Shown here piece by piece: positions 15,944 to 24,149 of a stretch of DNA of 37,629 nt. The notes below the pieces were generated by a model that made no database searches, had not been told where the DNA came from, and was given only the letters and a program-made list of their open reading frames with translations. The stretch is from CAIZGX01 sp044354975 (GTDB lineage Bacteria; Bacteroidota; Bacteroidia; Flavobacteriales_D; Sanyastnellaceae): NCBI GenBank assembly GCA_044354975.1, contig JBIKZA010000019.1:1-37629 (forward strand). The letters run 5' to 3'. The translations under genes and the position numbers were made by a program. The stretch's first letter is position 1; every line of letters begins with the position of its first letter.

Positions 15944-16803
15944 TTGCAGTTCGTCCCGAACGTAGCTATGAATAGCATCACGTCTTCGATGGTAATTACA
16001 CCATCTTGATTCATATCGCCGAAGCACGTTCCAATTAAATCACAACTGCCGTCGTCGACATTCGCAACGGGATTGAAGTTATACGCCGAAGTGTTCGTGC
16101 AACCCGGATATAAACATGTTCCGTTATCTACCGTTGCCAAATTATTATAATTCGAAGCTACGCTGTTCGTGCACCCGGGAATCACCGCAGCAAACAAACA
16201 AGAACCATCGTCAAACGTTGCTGTCGGATCGAAGTTCAACGCGTTCGCGTATTTACATCCGTAACACGAAGCGAAGTCGCACGAACCATCGTTGGTGTTT
16301 GCAACCGGATTGAAATTGCAGCTCAGCGGATTCGTACATCCGAGAATCGATAAATTACAAGAGAAAGTCCCTTCGTAAGTTCCCGCATTGGTGAAACTTC
16401 CTCCTACTCGAACGTAATAAGTTATTCCAGCAGAAACAGCAAACACCAAGTCACTTGCGAAAACTGGATTCACACAAGCGTCGTCGTCCTCCGCAATAAA
16501 AACTAAATTTCCACAACTCCCCGAATATGCATGAACGCGTGTGTCGTAATTGGTGTTGTTGTTACAAAGACTTACCTCAACCGTTCCACTTCCAAGCGGA
16601 GTGAAGGTATACCACAACTGACCAGCAGTGCCTTCAAAATTTCCTGAATCGAAATTATCCGGAAGGACGCCTAGCGTGCTTCCTCCTATGGTCTGACCAC
16701 AAGTAAGGGTTACTGCATTTGAGCAACTTGTTCCTCCCGCCTGACCAAAGGTCAATTGCGAAATGAACAAGAAGCTCAGTAGTGCAACAACGTATTTTTT
16801 CAT
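15940..16803 (-). CDS. Secreted protein: PPC-like domain, four 21-residue Cys modules, C-terminal dockerin-like calcium loop
   Basis: A 287-residue exported protein. Signal peptide to about residue 20. Residues 24-150 form a PPC-like beta-sandwich (SGTVEVSLCNNN, YYVRVGG). Then come four Cys-framed modules of exactly 21 residues at 155-175, 182-202, 210-230 and 234-254, each starting GC and ending (S/T)C, with NFxP and D(D/N)G(S/T)C-like cores. The end (262-283) holds an EF-hand/dockerin-type loop, D263-x-N265-x-D267-G-x-I-x-x-x-D274. There is no standard T9SS PNP-type tail. Such repeats occur in marine and freshwater Bacteroidetes surface proteins, but function is unknown. The gene lies seven bases after lpdA and may be read from its promoter. 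Confidence 0.8.
   Translation of the reverse strand: MKKYVVALLSFLFISQLTFGQAGGTSCSNAVTLTCGQTIGGSTLGVLPDNFDSGNFEGTAGQLWYTFTPLGSGTVEVSLCNNNTNYDTRVHAYSGSCGNLVFIAEDDDACVNPVFASDLVFAVSAGITYYVRVGGSFTNAGTYEGTFSCNLSILGCTNPLSCNFNPVANTNDGSCDFASCYGCKYANALNFDPTATFDDGSCLFAAVIPGCTNSVASNYNNLATVDNGTCLYPGCTNTSAYNFNPVANVDDGSCDLIGTCFGDMNQDGVITIEDVMLFIATFGTNCN
16042..16341 (-). repeat. DNA encoding four 21-residue Cys-framed protein repeats
   Basis: Encodes residues 155-254 of the secreted protein at 15940-16803. The modules are all 21 residues long, with linkers of 6, 7 and 3 residues. Cys occupies positions 2 and 21 of every module; the first has one extra Cys. DNA identity between modules is modest, so the array is old or under protein-level selection rather than a recent duplication. 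Confidence 0.8.
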
Positions 16804-16810
16804 AGTATTC

Positions 16811-18199
16811 TTACAAGTGAATGACCTCGCCGTAGGCAGCAGCAGCCGCTTCCATAATGGCTTCGCTCATGGTTGGATGCGGGTGAATGGTCTTCACCAA
16901 TTCCATTCCTGTTGTTTCCAACTTGCGCAAGGCAACACATTCTGCAATCATTTCGGTAACGTTTGCTCCGATCAAATGCGCGCCCAACAATTCGCCGTAT
17001 TTCGCATCGAAAATTAATTTCACGAAACCGTCTTTGTGTCCAGCAGCACTTGCCTTTCCTGATGCACTGAATGGAAACTTACCAATCTTCAATTCGTATC
17101 CGGCTTCCTTCGCAGCCTTCTCGGTGTATCCAACACTCGCGATCTCTGGCGAGCAGTATGTGCAACCTGGGATGTTGTTGTAATCGATAGCTTGTGGGTG
17201 ATGACCTGCAATTTTTTCAACGCAAGTAATCCCTTCCGCACTGGCCACGTGAGCCAACGATTGACCAGGCACGCAATCTCCGATAGCATAGTAACCAGGG
17301 ATGTTCGTTTGATAGAATTTATCTACCATAATCTTTCCTTTGTCGGTAACAATACCCACATCTTGCAATCCAATATTTTCAATGTTCGCAACCACTCCGG
17401 CAGCAGACAATACAACGTCAGCCTCGATCACGAGTTCACCGCTAGCTGCTTTCACATGCACCTTACATCCTTTTCCTGACGTATCAACTGAGGTCACTTC
17501 TGAAGAAGTGTGAATTTCAATTCCCGAAGCTTTGAATGACTTCGCCAATGCTTTTGAGATGTCCTCGTCTTCCACAGGAACAACGTTTGCCGCATATTCA
17601 ACAATGGTAACCTTCGTTCCCATTGCGTTATAGAAATACGCGAACTCCACTCCTATTGCACCAGAACCTACGATTACCATAGATTTCGGCTGCTCTGCCA
17701 TAGTCATAGCTTCGCGGTATCCAATAATTTTGGTTCCATCTTGTGGCATGTTCGGCAAGCTGCGTGAACGTCCACCTGTAGCGATAATGATATTCTTTCC
17801 GCTTACTTCCGAAACAGTTCCGTCAGCAGCCGTGACTTGGATTTTCTTTCCAGCTAAAACTTTTCCGCTACCCATGATAACATCGATCTTGTTCTTCTTC
17901 ATTAAGAACTGAACACCTTTGCTCATGCCATCGGCAACACCCCGACTTCTTTTCACTACACCAGCAAAATCTGCCTTGGCACCTGTTACTTCAATTCCGT
18001 ATTCTTTTGCGTGGTTGATATATTCAAAAACCGATGCGCTCTTCAAAAGAGCTTTAGTTGGAATACAGCCCCAGTTCAAACAAATTCCGCCTAAGGCTTC
18101 GCGTTCGATAACCGCCGTTTTCAATCCCAATTGACTAGCGCGAATTGCAGTTACATATCCGCCTGGTCCGGTTCCTAAAACAATTACATCGTAATTCAT
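16811..18199 (-). CDS. lpdA: Dihydrolipoyl dehydrogenase (E3)
   Basis: Reoxidises dihydrolipoamide of the pyruvate and 2-oxoglutarate dehydrogenase complexes, reducing NAD. 462 residues: FAD motif VLGTGPGGYVTAIRAS, redox disulfide C40/C45 in GGICLNWGCIPTKALL, NAD-binding VGSGAIGVEFAYF, FAD GYYAIGDC, and the C-terminal catalytic pair H441/E446 in IHPHPTMSE. Every expected residue is present. It could serve the E1 encoded by sucA at the right edge, although the genes are 17 kb apart. A variant -7 box (TATCTTCG, 18216-18223) precedes it, divergent from adk. Confidence 0.95.
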   Translation of the reverse strand: MNYDVIVLGTGPGGYVTAIRASQLGLKTAVIEREALGGICLNWGCIPTKALLKSASVFEYINHAKEYGIEVTGAKADFAGVVKRSRGVADGMSKGVQFLMKKNKIDVIMGSGKVLAGKKIQVTAADGTVSEVSGKNIIIATGGRSRSLPNMPQDGTKIIGYREAMTMAEQPKSMVIVGSGAIGVEFAYFYNAMGTKVTIVEYAANVVPVEDEDISKALAKSFKASGIEIHTSSEVTSVDTSGKGCKVHVKAASGELVIEADVVLSAAGVVANIENIGLQDVGIVTDKGKIMVDKFYQTNIPGYYAIGDCVPGQSLAHVASAEGITCVEKIAGHHPQAIDYNNIPGCTYCSPEIASVGYTEKAAKEAGYELKIGKFPFSASGKASAAGHKDGFVKLIFDAKYGELLGAHLIGANVTEMIAECVALRKLETTGMELVKTIHPHPTMSEAIMEAAAAAYGEVIHL

Positions 18200-18215
18200 A
18201 ATTTCTTTATTTCTG

Positions 18216-18223
18216 CGAAGATA
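18216..18223 (-). promoter_or_regulatory. Candidate variant -7 box (TATCTTCG) for lpdA
   Basis: One mismatch (C for T) to TAnnTTTG on the minus strand, ending 16 bases before the lpdA ATG at 18199. Confidence 0.4.
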
Positions 18224-18265
18224 ATTCAGATGGCCGAAAACACCACGAAAACCATGCGTGTGTTG

Positions 18266-18273
18266 TACATTTG
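18266..18273 (+). promoter_or_regulatory. Predicted -7 box (TACATTTG) for adk
   Basis: Exact TAnnTTTG match ending 22 bases before the ATG at 18296. It lies within an open in-frame extension that begins at an ATG at 18230, which supports the later start. Confidence 0.55.
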
Positions 18274-18295
18274 CAGCTCAATTCAACCCAAAGAC

Positions 18296-18871
18296 ATGAT
18301 TAACATTGTACTCTTCGGCCCTCCGGGTGCTGGAAAAGGAACCCAAAGCGAACGTTTAGTAAATAGATACAACCTTGTGCATTTGAGCACAGGAGATATT
18401 TTCCGCAAAAACATTAAAGAAGCTACAGCCTTAGGTACGCTTGCTAAAAGTTTCATGGACGCTGGGAATTTGGTTCCCGATGAAGTGACTATTAACATGT
18501 TGAAGAGTGAGTTAGAGGCGTTTCCGGAAGCAAAAGGATTCATTTTCGACGGCTTCCCAAGAACTTCTCCGCAAGCCTTGGCTCTTGACGAAATGTTAAG
18601 TGAAAAAGAACAAAGTATTTCATGCATGTTGGCTTTAGAGGTTGAAGAAGCTGAATTGGAGAAACGTTTGTTAGGCCGCGCAGAAACTTCTGGACGTGCA
18701 GATGACGGTGATATTTCAATTGTTAGAAATCGCATTGAAGTATACAAGAGAGAGACAGCGCCAGTGGCTGAATACTACAAAGGACAAAATAAATTTTTTG
18801 GAATAAACGGAATTGGTGAGTTGGATGAAATCTCTAATCGCTTGTTCAGTGCAATAGACACGTTAGCATGA
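18296..18871 (+). CDS. adk: Adenylate kinase
   Basis: Catalyses ATP + AMP to 2 ADP. From the ATG at 18296 the protein is 191 residues and begins directly at the P-loop strand (MINIVLFGPPGAGKGTQ, loop at residues 7-16). This is the normal N-terminus and length for the short-LID form. An in-frame ATG at 18230 would add 22 residues with no family counterpart and would contain the -7 box, so it is rejected. Other motifs: LVHLSTGDIFR, GFIFDGFPRTSPQA, and LLGRAETSGRADD in the short LID. It overlaps obg by four bases (ATGA). Confidence 0.95.
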   Translation: MINIVLFGPPGAGKGTQSERLVNRYNLVHLSTGDIFRKNIKEATALGTLAKSFMDAGNLVPDEVTINMLKSELEAFPEAKGFIFDGFPRTSPQALALDEMLSEKEQSISCMLALEVEEAELEKRLLGRAETSGRADDGDISIVRNRIEVYKRETAPVAEYYKGQNKFFGINGIGELDEISNRLFSAIDTLA

Positions 18872-19869
18872 GCAATTCAAACTTCGTTGATTACGTAAAA
18901 ATATGTTGTCGTTCAGGCGACGGCGGTGCCGGGTCTCGACACATGCACAGAGAAAAATTCGTTCCGCGTGGAGGTCCAGATGGAGGAAACGGCGGAAGAG
19001 GTGGACACATTATTCTTCGTGGGAACCAAAACATTTGGACACTGCTTCACTTGAAGTTCCGTAAGCACGTTATTGCTGAGCCGGGTGAAGGTGGAAGCAG
19101 TTCGCACAAATCTGGAAAGCAAGGGGGCGACGAGTATTTGGAAGTTCCAATAGGCACAATAGCTCGCGACGTTGAAACTGGCGAAGTGCTTTGTGAAATA
19201 AATGAGGTAGGACAAGAATACATTATTGCAAAAGGTGGACGTGGTGGTTTAGGAAATCACAATTTTAAGACTGCTGTCAATCAAGCTCCCGACTACGCGC
19301 AACCTGGAGAAGAGGGCGTGGAAGAATGGAAAATTCTTGAGTTGAAAGTTCTTGCAGACGTTGGTTTGGTTGGATTTCCGAATGCTGGAAAGTCTACTTT
19401 ACTTTCTGTTGTTTCTGCCGCTAAACCAGAGATTGCCGATTATCCGTTTACAACGCTTGTTCCGAATTTAGGAATGGTGCGCTACCGCAACGATCGCAGT
19501 TTTGTTATGGCCGATATTCCTGGAATTATCGAAGGTGCATCAGAAGGAAAAGGTCTTGGACACCGCTTCCTCCGTCACATTGAGCGCAACGCAACGTTGT
19601 TGTTCATGGTTCCATGCGATTCCGATGACATCAAAGCAGAGTACAAAATTTTATTGAATGAATTGAAGAAATTCAATGCTGAATTGCTCGATAAACCGCG
19701 TATTCTAGCAATCACGAAATGTGATATGATAGACGATGTTATGGAGAAGCAAATGAAAAAGCTATTGCCTCGCGGCATTAAGCATGTGTTCATTTCGGCT
19801 GTTGGTCAAAAGAACATTGACGAATTGAAAGATGTTATTTGGGACAGTATTAATTCGAAAAACGATTAA
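18868..19869 (+). CDS. obg: GTPase Obg/CgtA
   Basis: Ribosome-assembly GTPase acting on the 50S subunit and linked to stress signalling. 333 residues: glycine-rich Obg fold (about 1-158; GDGGAGSRHMHREKFVPRGG, GGRGGLGNHNFKT), then the G domain with G1 GFPNAGKS (169-176), G3 DIPG (from D216) and G4 TKCD (283-286). The C-terminal OCT domain found in Bacillus Obg is absent, as in many short Obg proteins. It is probably translated with adk through the ATGA overlap. Its TAA is immediately followed by the stop of the convergent OmpA gene with no spacer. Confidence 0.95.
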   Translation: MSNSNFVDYVKICCRSGDGGAGSRHMHREKFVPRGGPDGGNGGRGGHIILRGNQNIWTLLHLKFRKHVIAEPGEGGSSSHKSGKQGGDEYLEVPIGTIARDVETGEVLCEINEVGQEYIIAKGGRGGLGNHNFKTAVNQAPDYAQPGEEGVEEWKILELKVLADVGLVGFPNAGKSTLLSVVSAAKPEIADYPFTTLVPNLGMVRYRNDRSFVMADIPGIIEGASEGKGLGHRFLRHIERNATLLFMVPCDSDDIKAEYKILLNELKKFNAELLDKPRILAITKCDMIDDVMEKQMKKLLPRGIKHVFISAVGQKNIDELKDVIWDSINSKND

Positions 19870-21009
19870 TTAACTGTTTTCAATTAATTCGAATCGTTTC
19901 TTCAGCACCCTAAATTCTACTCTTCTATTTTTCGCTCTTCCCTCATCTGATTCGTTGGTTGTAACTGGCTTTGCTGCACCGAAGTATTTTATTTCCAATC
20001 GAGAACGGTCTATGCCTTTCTTCAACAAATAACTCACAACAGCTTCTGCCCTATTCTTCGAGAGAGTCACATTGTAATCGTCTTTACCTCTGCTGTCTGT
20101 ATGGCCTTGAACTTCCAAATACATGGCCTTGTTCTTCTTCAACAAGACATAGACTTCATCGAGCTCTTTCTTTGCACTGTCAGTTAAATTGAATCTGTCG
20201 AAATCGAAGAGCACATCGTCCAATCGAATTTCATCATACTGACTCAATTGCAGCGGCGGATCGAATACCAGTGATTGTAAGACTTCATTCTCACACGAGC
20301 ACTCTTCCTTCGTTTTAACGGGCTTCACCACTACATCATCTATGTACAAGTAACTATAGTCGCCCATTCCTTTGTCGTTACCTGTGCTGTGAAGAATCTT
20401 CGTGGCTTTATCGCTTTTGAAATTTCCAATGGTAATGAAACGCTCTCCACCTGAAGCGCGATAGATATCGCCCATTTTCACCCATCCGTCTTTTTGATCG
20501 AGGATGTACAAGTGCGGATTCTCAATGGTGGCTTTCATTTCAATGCAGGCCATTCCTTTTTGACGAAGCTCCTCTTTGCTTAAAACTATTCCGCAACCAT
20601 CGGTCACGAAGTTGCACAAATCGGCTGAAGAAATACTAATTTCAATACAAACCAATTCGCCGGGATTTAGTGGTCTGCTCAATTCCGAGCTTAGGTATTC
20701 GCGGTAATTTTTCTTATTGAAGGTGTAATTCACGAAACCTGCATAGGCTTGCCCCGTGGCTGCATTTTCATTTCCGAAAACATTTTTCGGAACACCAACA
20801 GCTTTGCTGCAGCTGTTAAAATAGTCTGGAGTTCCTTGTCCGGGTTGCTTCCAAGAGACAATGTGCGTAAGCTGACTTTGATTGAAATCGACAGGACAAC
20901 CTTGGTGCTCTTCAAAACTGGAATTCAACACCAAGTTCTGAGCGAAGGAAACACCTTGCAAATTGCATAGCGCTGGAAGTAATAAAGTATATCGTATCAA
21001 TTTCTTCAA
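19870..21009 (-). CDS. OmpA family outer-membrane protein with N-terminal beta-sandwich domain (TTG start)
   Basis: 379 residues. The start is TTG at 21009, which gives a perfect signal peptide (MKKLIRYTLLLPALCNLQGV then SFAQ); no suitable ATG is near. The N-terminal domain (about 25-235) begins LVLNSSFEEHQGCP and ends YLYIDDVVVKPV, the pattern of a carbohydrate-binding-like jelly roll. The C-terminal OmpA domain (about 265-372) has DVLFDFDRFNLTDSAKKELD, LEVQGHTDSRGKDDYN, LSKNRAEAVVSYLLKKGI and KNRRVEFRV, and binds peptidoglycan. A short Cys-rich linker (EECSCE) joins the two. It is paralogous to the next gene upstream, from which it is separated by a strong hairpin. Likely an envelope-anchoring protein; the ligand of the N-domain is unknown. 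Confidence 0.85.
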   Translation of the reverse strand: MKKLIRYTLLLPALCNLQGVSFAQNLVLNSSFEEHQGCPVDFNQSQLTHIVSWKQPGQGTPDYFNSCSKAVGVPKNVFGNENAATGQAYAGFVNYTFNKKNYREYLSSELSRPLNPGELVCIEISISSADLCNFVTDGCGIVLSKEELRQKGMACIEMKATIENPHLYILDQKDGWVKMGDIYRASGGERFITIGNFKSDKATKILHSTGNDKGMGDYSYLYIDDVVVKPVKTKEECSCENEVLQSLVFDPPLQLSQYDEIRLDDVLFDFDRFNLTDSAKKELDEVYVLLKKNKAMYLEVQGHTDSRGKDDYNVTLSKNRAEAVVSYLLKKGIDRSRLEIKYFGAAKPVTTNESDEGRAKNRRVEFRVLKKRFELIENS

Positions 21010-21033
21010 CGTCCCTAATTTAACTACAAAACA

Positions 21034-21066
21034 AAAGGGGAGCGCAAATTATTGCAGCTCCCCTTT
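21034..21066 (-). terminator. Strong hairpin between the two OmpA genes, probable rho-independent terminator
   Basis: Ten-base arms AAAGGGGAGC (21034-21043) and GCTCCCCTTT (21057-21066), with an inner four-base extension GCAA/TTGC, a one-base bulge and a four-base loop. On the minus strand it is followed by a TTTTGTTTTG tract, as expected for a terminator of the OmpA gene at 21084. It ends only about 25 bases before the start of the second OmpA gene, so partial read-through would set the ratio of the two proteins. Confidence 0.75.
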
Positions 21067-21083
21067 AAAAAGATTGAATATTC

Positions 21084-22262
21084 TTATTTCACTTTGAAAA
21101 CAACACGTCTGTTTTGCGCGTGTCCAGATGGTGAATTGAAGGTACTTGCAGGCTGAGTATCCTCGGCTGAAGTCACAGAAATTCTCGATGCGCTAATTCC
21201 AAATCCTACCAAAGCCTCTTTAACAGAATTCGCGCGCTTTTCAGCCATGTTTGAAACCTCTTCGTCTACTTTCGCTTCTGCTGTTTCATCTGCATCTGAA
21301 TGACCAATCAATTCAAGGTTCATTGTTGGATTCGCCTTCATTATAGCTGCAACTTCTTCGATATTCGAATCGAATTGACCAGGAACCATTTCGGTTAATC
21401 CAGCGAAGTACACCACTGTTGAATTAACAATATCTCCAGGCTTCGCACCGGTCTCACGAGCAACAGAGCTGCTGTAAATGAACTGCGCTTGTGGCTTGCT
21501 CTTCTTTGAACAATTGCATTGACTCTTTGCATCAATCGCAACAATTTCCACATTGTCTAAAAAGTAGTAAGCCTCATTCGCAACGGTTCCAGAAACACCC
21601 GACGGCTTCTTCATCTTCTCAACTTTCATTTTATCTTCTGCACCGAAACCTCCGATTACGATATACTCTTCCCCGCCGGCAGCGGTGAAGGTTCCGCAAA
21701 TGTGCTCCCAAGAATCCATAATGTTAATAGCAACATTGTCTGTAATGGTTACTTGAGGAGTCACCATAATGGCGTTGTCTTTCGAGTATTGCAATTTCTT
21801 TTCAGTCACATAAACACCTACATTGTTTACAGCAAACTTCGAAAGCTCCGCTAAACTTAAGCTGTAACGGATGCAGTACTGCTGTCCTTTAACAAGCTTT
21901 TGATTCAACTTCACTTCTAAATATGTTCTTGTCTTTTTCGGGTCTTTTGAATACGCTCTGAATCCTGCGTAACTTGAACCAGAAGCAGGTTCTTGAATTC
22001 CATGCTCATTTGTTGGGACTTGAATCTTTGGGCTCTTCACTCCTTTTGAAAAGAGATCAGCCAGCATAACATTTGGAGTTATCCATGGCGTAGCTAGATC
22101 AACTTGGTTTGCTGTTTTCAACGATTTGAATTCGAAGTCGTCGAAATTACCATTTGGAACAATTCCTTTTGGCTCTGCTGCAGCCTTGTCAGTTTTCTTT
22201 TGAGCCGTTGCTCCAACTACTGCGAATGTTAATACAGCTAATAATAAACGTTTCATAATCAT
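21084..22262 (-). CDS. OmpA family outer-membrane protein, paralog of the downstream gene
   Basis: 392 residues. Start ATG at 22262, or at 22256 (MKRLLLAVLTFAVVGATAQ), which gives the cleaner signal peptide. The N-terminal beta-sandwich (about 34-245; GIVPNGNFDDFEF, SSYAGFRAYS, YFLDNVEIVAI) has the same plan as its neighbour, including a Cys-containing linker (SQCNCSKK). The OmpA domain (about 285-392) has LELIGHSDADET, MAEKRANSVKEAL and AQNRRVVFKVK, with an acidic insertion (ETAEAKVDEEV) compared with its paralog. It starts one base after the hemE stop, so it sits in the hemE transcription unit. Likely structural, linking outer membrane and peptidoglycan. Confidence 0.85.
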   Translation of the reverse strand: MIMKRLLLAVLTFAVVGATAQKKTDKAAAEPKGIVPNGNFDDFEFKSLKTANQVDLATPWITPNVMLADLFSKGVKSPKIQVPTNEHGIQEPASGSSYAGFRAYSKDPKKTRTYLEVKLNQKLVKGQQYCIRYSLSLAELSKFAVNNVGVYVTEKKLQYSKDNAIMVTPQVTITDNVAINIMDSWEHICGTFTAAGGEEYIVIGGFGAEDKMKVEKMKKPSGVSGTVANEAYYFLDNVEIVAIDAKSQCNCSKKSKPQAQFIYSSSVARETGAKPGDIVNSTVVYFAGLTEMVPGQFDSNIEEVAAIMKANPTMNLELIGHSDADETAEAKVDEEVSNMAEKRANSVKEALVGFGISASRISVTSAEDTQPASTFNSPSGHAQNRRVVFKVK

Positions 22263-22263
22263 T

Positions 22264-23295
22264 TTACTTTTCGTTAGGGTATTCTTTTATAGTATCAATA
22301 AAGCATTTTAGGTTGTCTGGAGAAATATCAGGATAAACTCCGTGGCCTAAGTTAGCAATATGTTTCTGAGTTCCAAACTTTTGAAGCATTTCTCTTGTGG
22401 CTTTTTTAATACTGGCGAAGTCTCCATAGAGCACCGCAGGGTCTAAGTTTCCTTGCACTGTTTTCGCTCCTGCCCATTTCCGTGCCAATTCTGGTTGAAT
22501 GGTCCAGTCGAGTCCGATTGTCTCACATGGAGAGTTTGCGAAATCTTCTATCGCATACCACGCTCCCTTCGCGAAAACAGTTCTTGGAACATCAGGTATT
22601 GCCGCTAAAATTCTATTTATATATGGAAGTGAAAACTCACGGTATGAATCAGGTCCCAATACTCCAGCCCATGAATCGAATAACTGAATGAGATCTGCTC
22701 CAGATGCAATTTGCATTTTCAAATATGAGATTGTCGCATCTGAAATGGCTGAAAGTAATGCATGAGCCAATTCCGGATTCTCACGCATCATTCTTCTCGC
22801 TTTCGCGAACTCCTTACTCCCCTGCCCTTCGATCATGTAACAAAACAGCGTGAAAGGAGCACCGGCAAATCCGATCAAGGGGACGCGTCCATTTAATTCT
22901 TGCTTCGTTAGCTTCAACGCTTCCGCAACATAATTCAACTTGCCTTCAATCTCTGTTGTTGAAAGCCTTGCTAAATCTTCTTTCGTCTTTATGGTATTTG
23001 GAAAGCGCGGCCCCTTCCCTTCGTCCATCTCATAAGGCAATCCCATGGCTTCTGGAATAACCAAGATGTCTGAGAATATAATAGCTGCGTCTACTCCTAA
23101 AATATCTACCGGCTGCAAGGTTACTTCACACGCCAATTCTGGAGTGCGAACCAACGTAATGAACGAACCCGCTCTTGCGCGCGTGGCCCTGTATTCTGGG
23201 AGGACTCTTCCCGCTTGACGCATGACCCAAACGGGGGTGCGTTCCACTTGCTCGCCTCTTGCGGCACGAAGCAATAAATTGTTCTGCAAATTCAT
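22264..23295 (-). CDS. hemE: Uroporphyrinogen decarboxylase
   Basis: Haem pathway: removes four carboxyl groups from uroporphyrinogen III to give coproporphyrinogen III. 343 residues from the ATG at 23295 (MNLQNNLLLRAARGEQVERT). Family signatures: TPVWVMRQAGRVLPEYR with the substrate-binding arginines, DAAIIFSDILVIPEAMGL with the catalytic Asp, GFAGAPFTLFCYMIEG, LIQLFDSWAGVLG, GLDWTIQPE and QGNLDPAVLYG. An upstream ATG eight codons earlier is rejected because a consensus -7 box (23302-23309) lies between the two. The next gene, an OmpA protein, starts one base after its stop, an unusual partner for a haem gene. Confidence 0.95.
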   Translation of the reverse strand: MNLQNNLLLRAARGEQVERTPVWVMRQAGRVLPEYRATRARAGSFITLVRTPELACEVTLQPVDILGVDAAIIFSDILVIPEAMGLPYEMDEGKGPRFPNTIKTKEDLARLSTTEIEGKLNYVAEALKLTKQELNGRVPLIGFAGAPFTLFCYMIEGQGSKEFAKARRMMRENPELAHALLSAISDATISYLKMQIASGADLIQLFDSWAGVLGPDSYREFSLPYINRILAAIPDVPRTVFAKGAWYAIEDFANSPCETIGLDWTIQPELARKWAGAKTVQGNLDPAVLYGDFASIKKATREMLQKFGTQKHIANLGHGVYPDISPDNLKCFIDTIKEYPNEK

Positions 23296-23301
23296 GTGGT
23301 G

Positions 23302-23309
23302 CAAAAATA
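23302..23309 (-). promoter_or_regulatory. Predicted -7 box (TATTTTTG) for hemE
   Basis: Exact TAnnTTTG match on the minus strand, ending six bases before the ATG at 23295. If the rnpB spacing applies, the hemE message would have a leader of about two bases or none. Confidence 0.5.
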
Positions 23310-23323
23310 CATCAGACATGCGC

Positions 23324-23331
23324 TACCTTCG
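23324..23331 (+). promoter_or_regulatory. Candidate variant -7 box (TACCTTCG) for the MOSC gene
   Basis: One mismatch to TAnnTTTG, ending five bases before the ATG at 23337. It is back-to-back with the hemE box at 23302-23309. Confidence 0.4.
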
Positions 23332-23336
23332 TTTTT

Positions 23337-24140
23337 ATGTTGAAGTCAATTTCAATTTACCCTATAAAATCATTGAAAGGCCTTGAACTTTCCTCTGCTG
23401 AAGTCTTTCAACACGGATTGAAATCCGATCGGAACTGGATGCTAGTCGATCAAGAGAATACCTTCATTACCCGTCGTGAAAGACCTGAGTTAGCGCTCAT
23501 TCAAATGGAGTCTACCGAAAACGGATTTCGTTTTTCCTTCAACAACAACTCGCAAGACCTTTCAATTAGAACGGATAATTTCCAACAAGATAAAATTGAA
23601 TCGAAGGTTTGGGATTCCGATGTATTCGGTTTTGAAGAAAGTCATGACTTAAACACCTTCTTTTCTGATTTTTTGAAGGAAAGGGTGCGCTTGATTCGCA
23701 TGCCCCTTCAACCAGAACGCATAGAGAAGTCTCCATTAACAGGAGAGCAAACGCCAAGTTCTTTCGCGGATAGTTTTCCTATTTTAATCATTGGAACCGC
23801 TTCGCTCGACGCCTTGAATGCACAATTGCAAGAACCAATCGACGCGCGGTACTTCCGTCCGAATTTGGTTTTCAAAACCGAACGTCCATTCGAGGAAGAC
23901 GAATGGCAGGAAATTCAGATTGGAAATGTATTACTTCGGAAAGCAAAACCTTGCGGCAGGTGCCGAATGATCAATGTCAATCCAGACACTGGTGAATATC
24001 GGACCGACGTCATGCGCGAACTCGCGAAATTGCGGACGGTGAAGAACAAAGTTGTTCTTGGCGACTTGTATTATCCTGTTCAAACAGGGAACATTGAAAT
24101 GAATAGTGAAGTAAAAGTTTTCACTACCTTCAACCCATAA
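23337..24140 (+). CDS. MOSC domain protein (mARC/YcbX-like molybdenum-cofactor enzyme)
   Basis: 267 residues from the ATG at 23337 (MLKSISIYPIKSLKGLELSS); a longer frame from 23259 would run into hemE and is rejected. The N-terminal MOSC_N beta-barrel (about 1-115) has RNWMLVDQENTFITRRERPEL. The C-terminal MOSC domain contains RYFRPNLVF and the Mo-ligand region KPCGRCRMINVNPDTGE with C206 and C209. Known relatives (mARC, YcbX) hold sulfurated or Cys-ligated molybdenum cofactor and reduce N-hydroxylated compounds. Unlike YcbX there is no C-terminal 2Fe-2S domain, so a separate electron donor is needed. Cofactor genes moaC and mobA are in the same window. The substrate is unknown. Confidence 0.85.
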   Translation: MLKSISIYPIKSLKGLELSSAEVFQHGLKSDRNWMLVDQENTFITRRERPELALIQMESTENGFRFSFNNNSQDLSIRTDNFQQDKIESKVWDSDVFGFEESHDLNTFFSDFLKERVRLIRMPLQPERIEKSPLTGEQTPSSFADSFPILIIGTASLDALNAQLQEPIDARYFRPNLVFKTERPFEEDEWQEIQIGNVLLRKAKPCGRCRMINVNPDTGEYRTDVMRELAKLRTVKNKVVLGDLYYPVQTGNIEMNSEVKVFTTFNP

Positions 24141-24149
24141 AATACGGCT

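Noticed and set aside
15940..16803. Mobile element or recent transfer suggested by the repeat-rich secreted protein
   Set aside because: Base composition resembles the neighbours, there are no flanking repeats or transposase, and it is packed tightly between housekeeping genes.
18230..18295. Longer N-terminus of adenylate kinase from the ATG at 18230
   Set aside because: The added 22 residues precede the canonical P-loop start, match no family feature and contain the -7 box TACATTTG.
18283..18747. Antisense open frames of 100-154 codons (also 15359-15808, 4131-4439, 18913-19215)
   Set aside because: They lie opposite well-conserved genes (adk, cysteine desulfurase, peptidase, obg), show no domain or signal features, and mirror the codon bias of the sense strand.
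23259..23336. Longer MOSC protein starting at 23259
   Set aside because: It would overlap the hemE N-terminus on the other strand and cross both divergent -7 boxes; the canonical MOSC_N start is the ATG at 23337.
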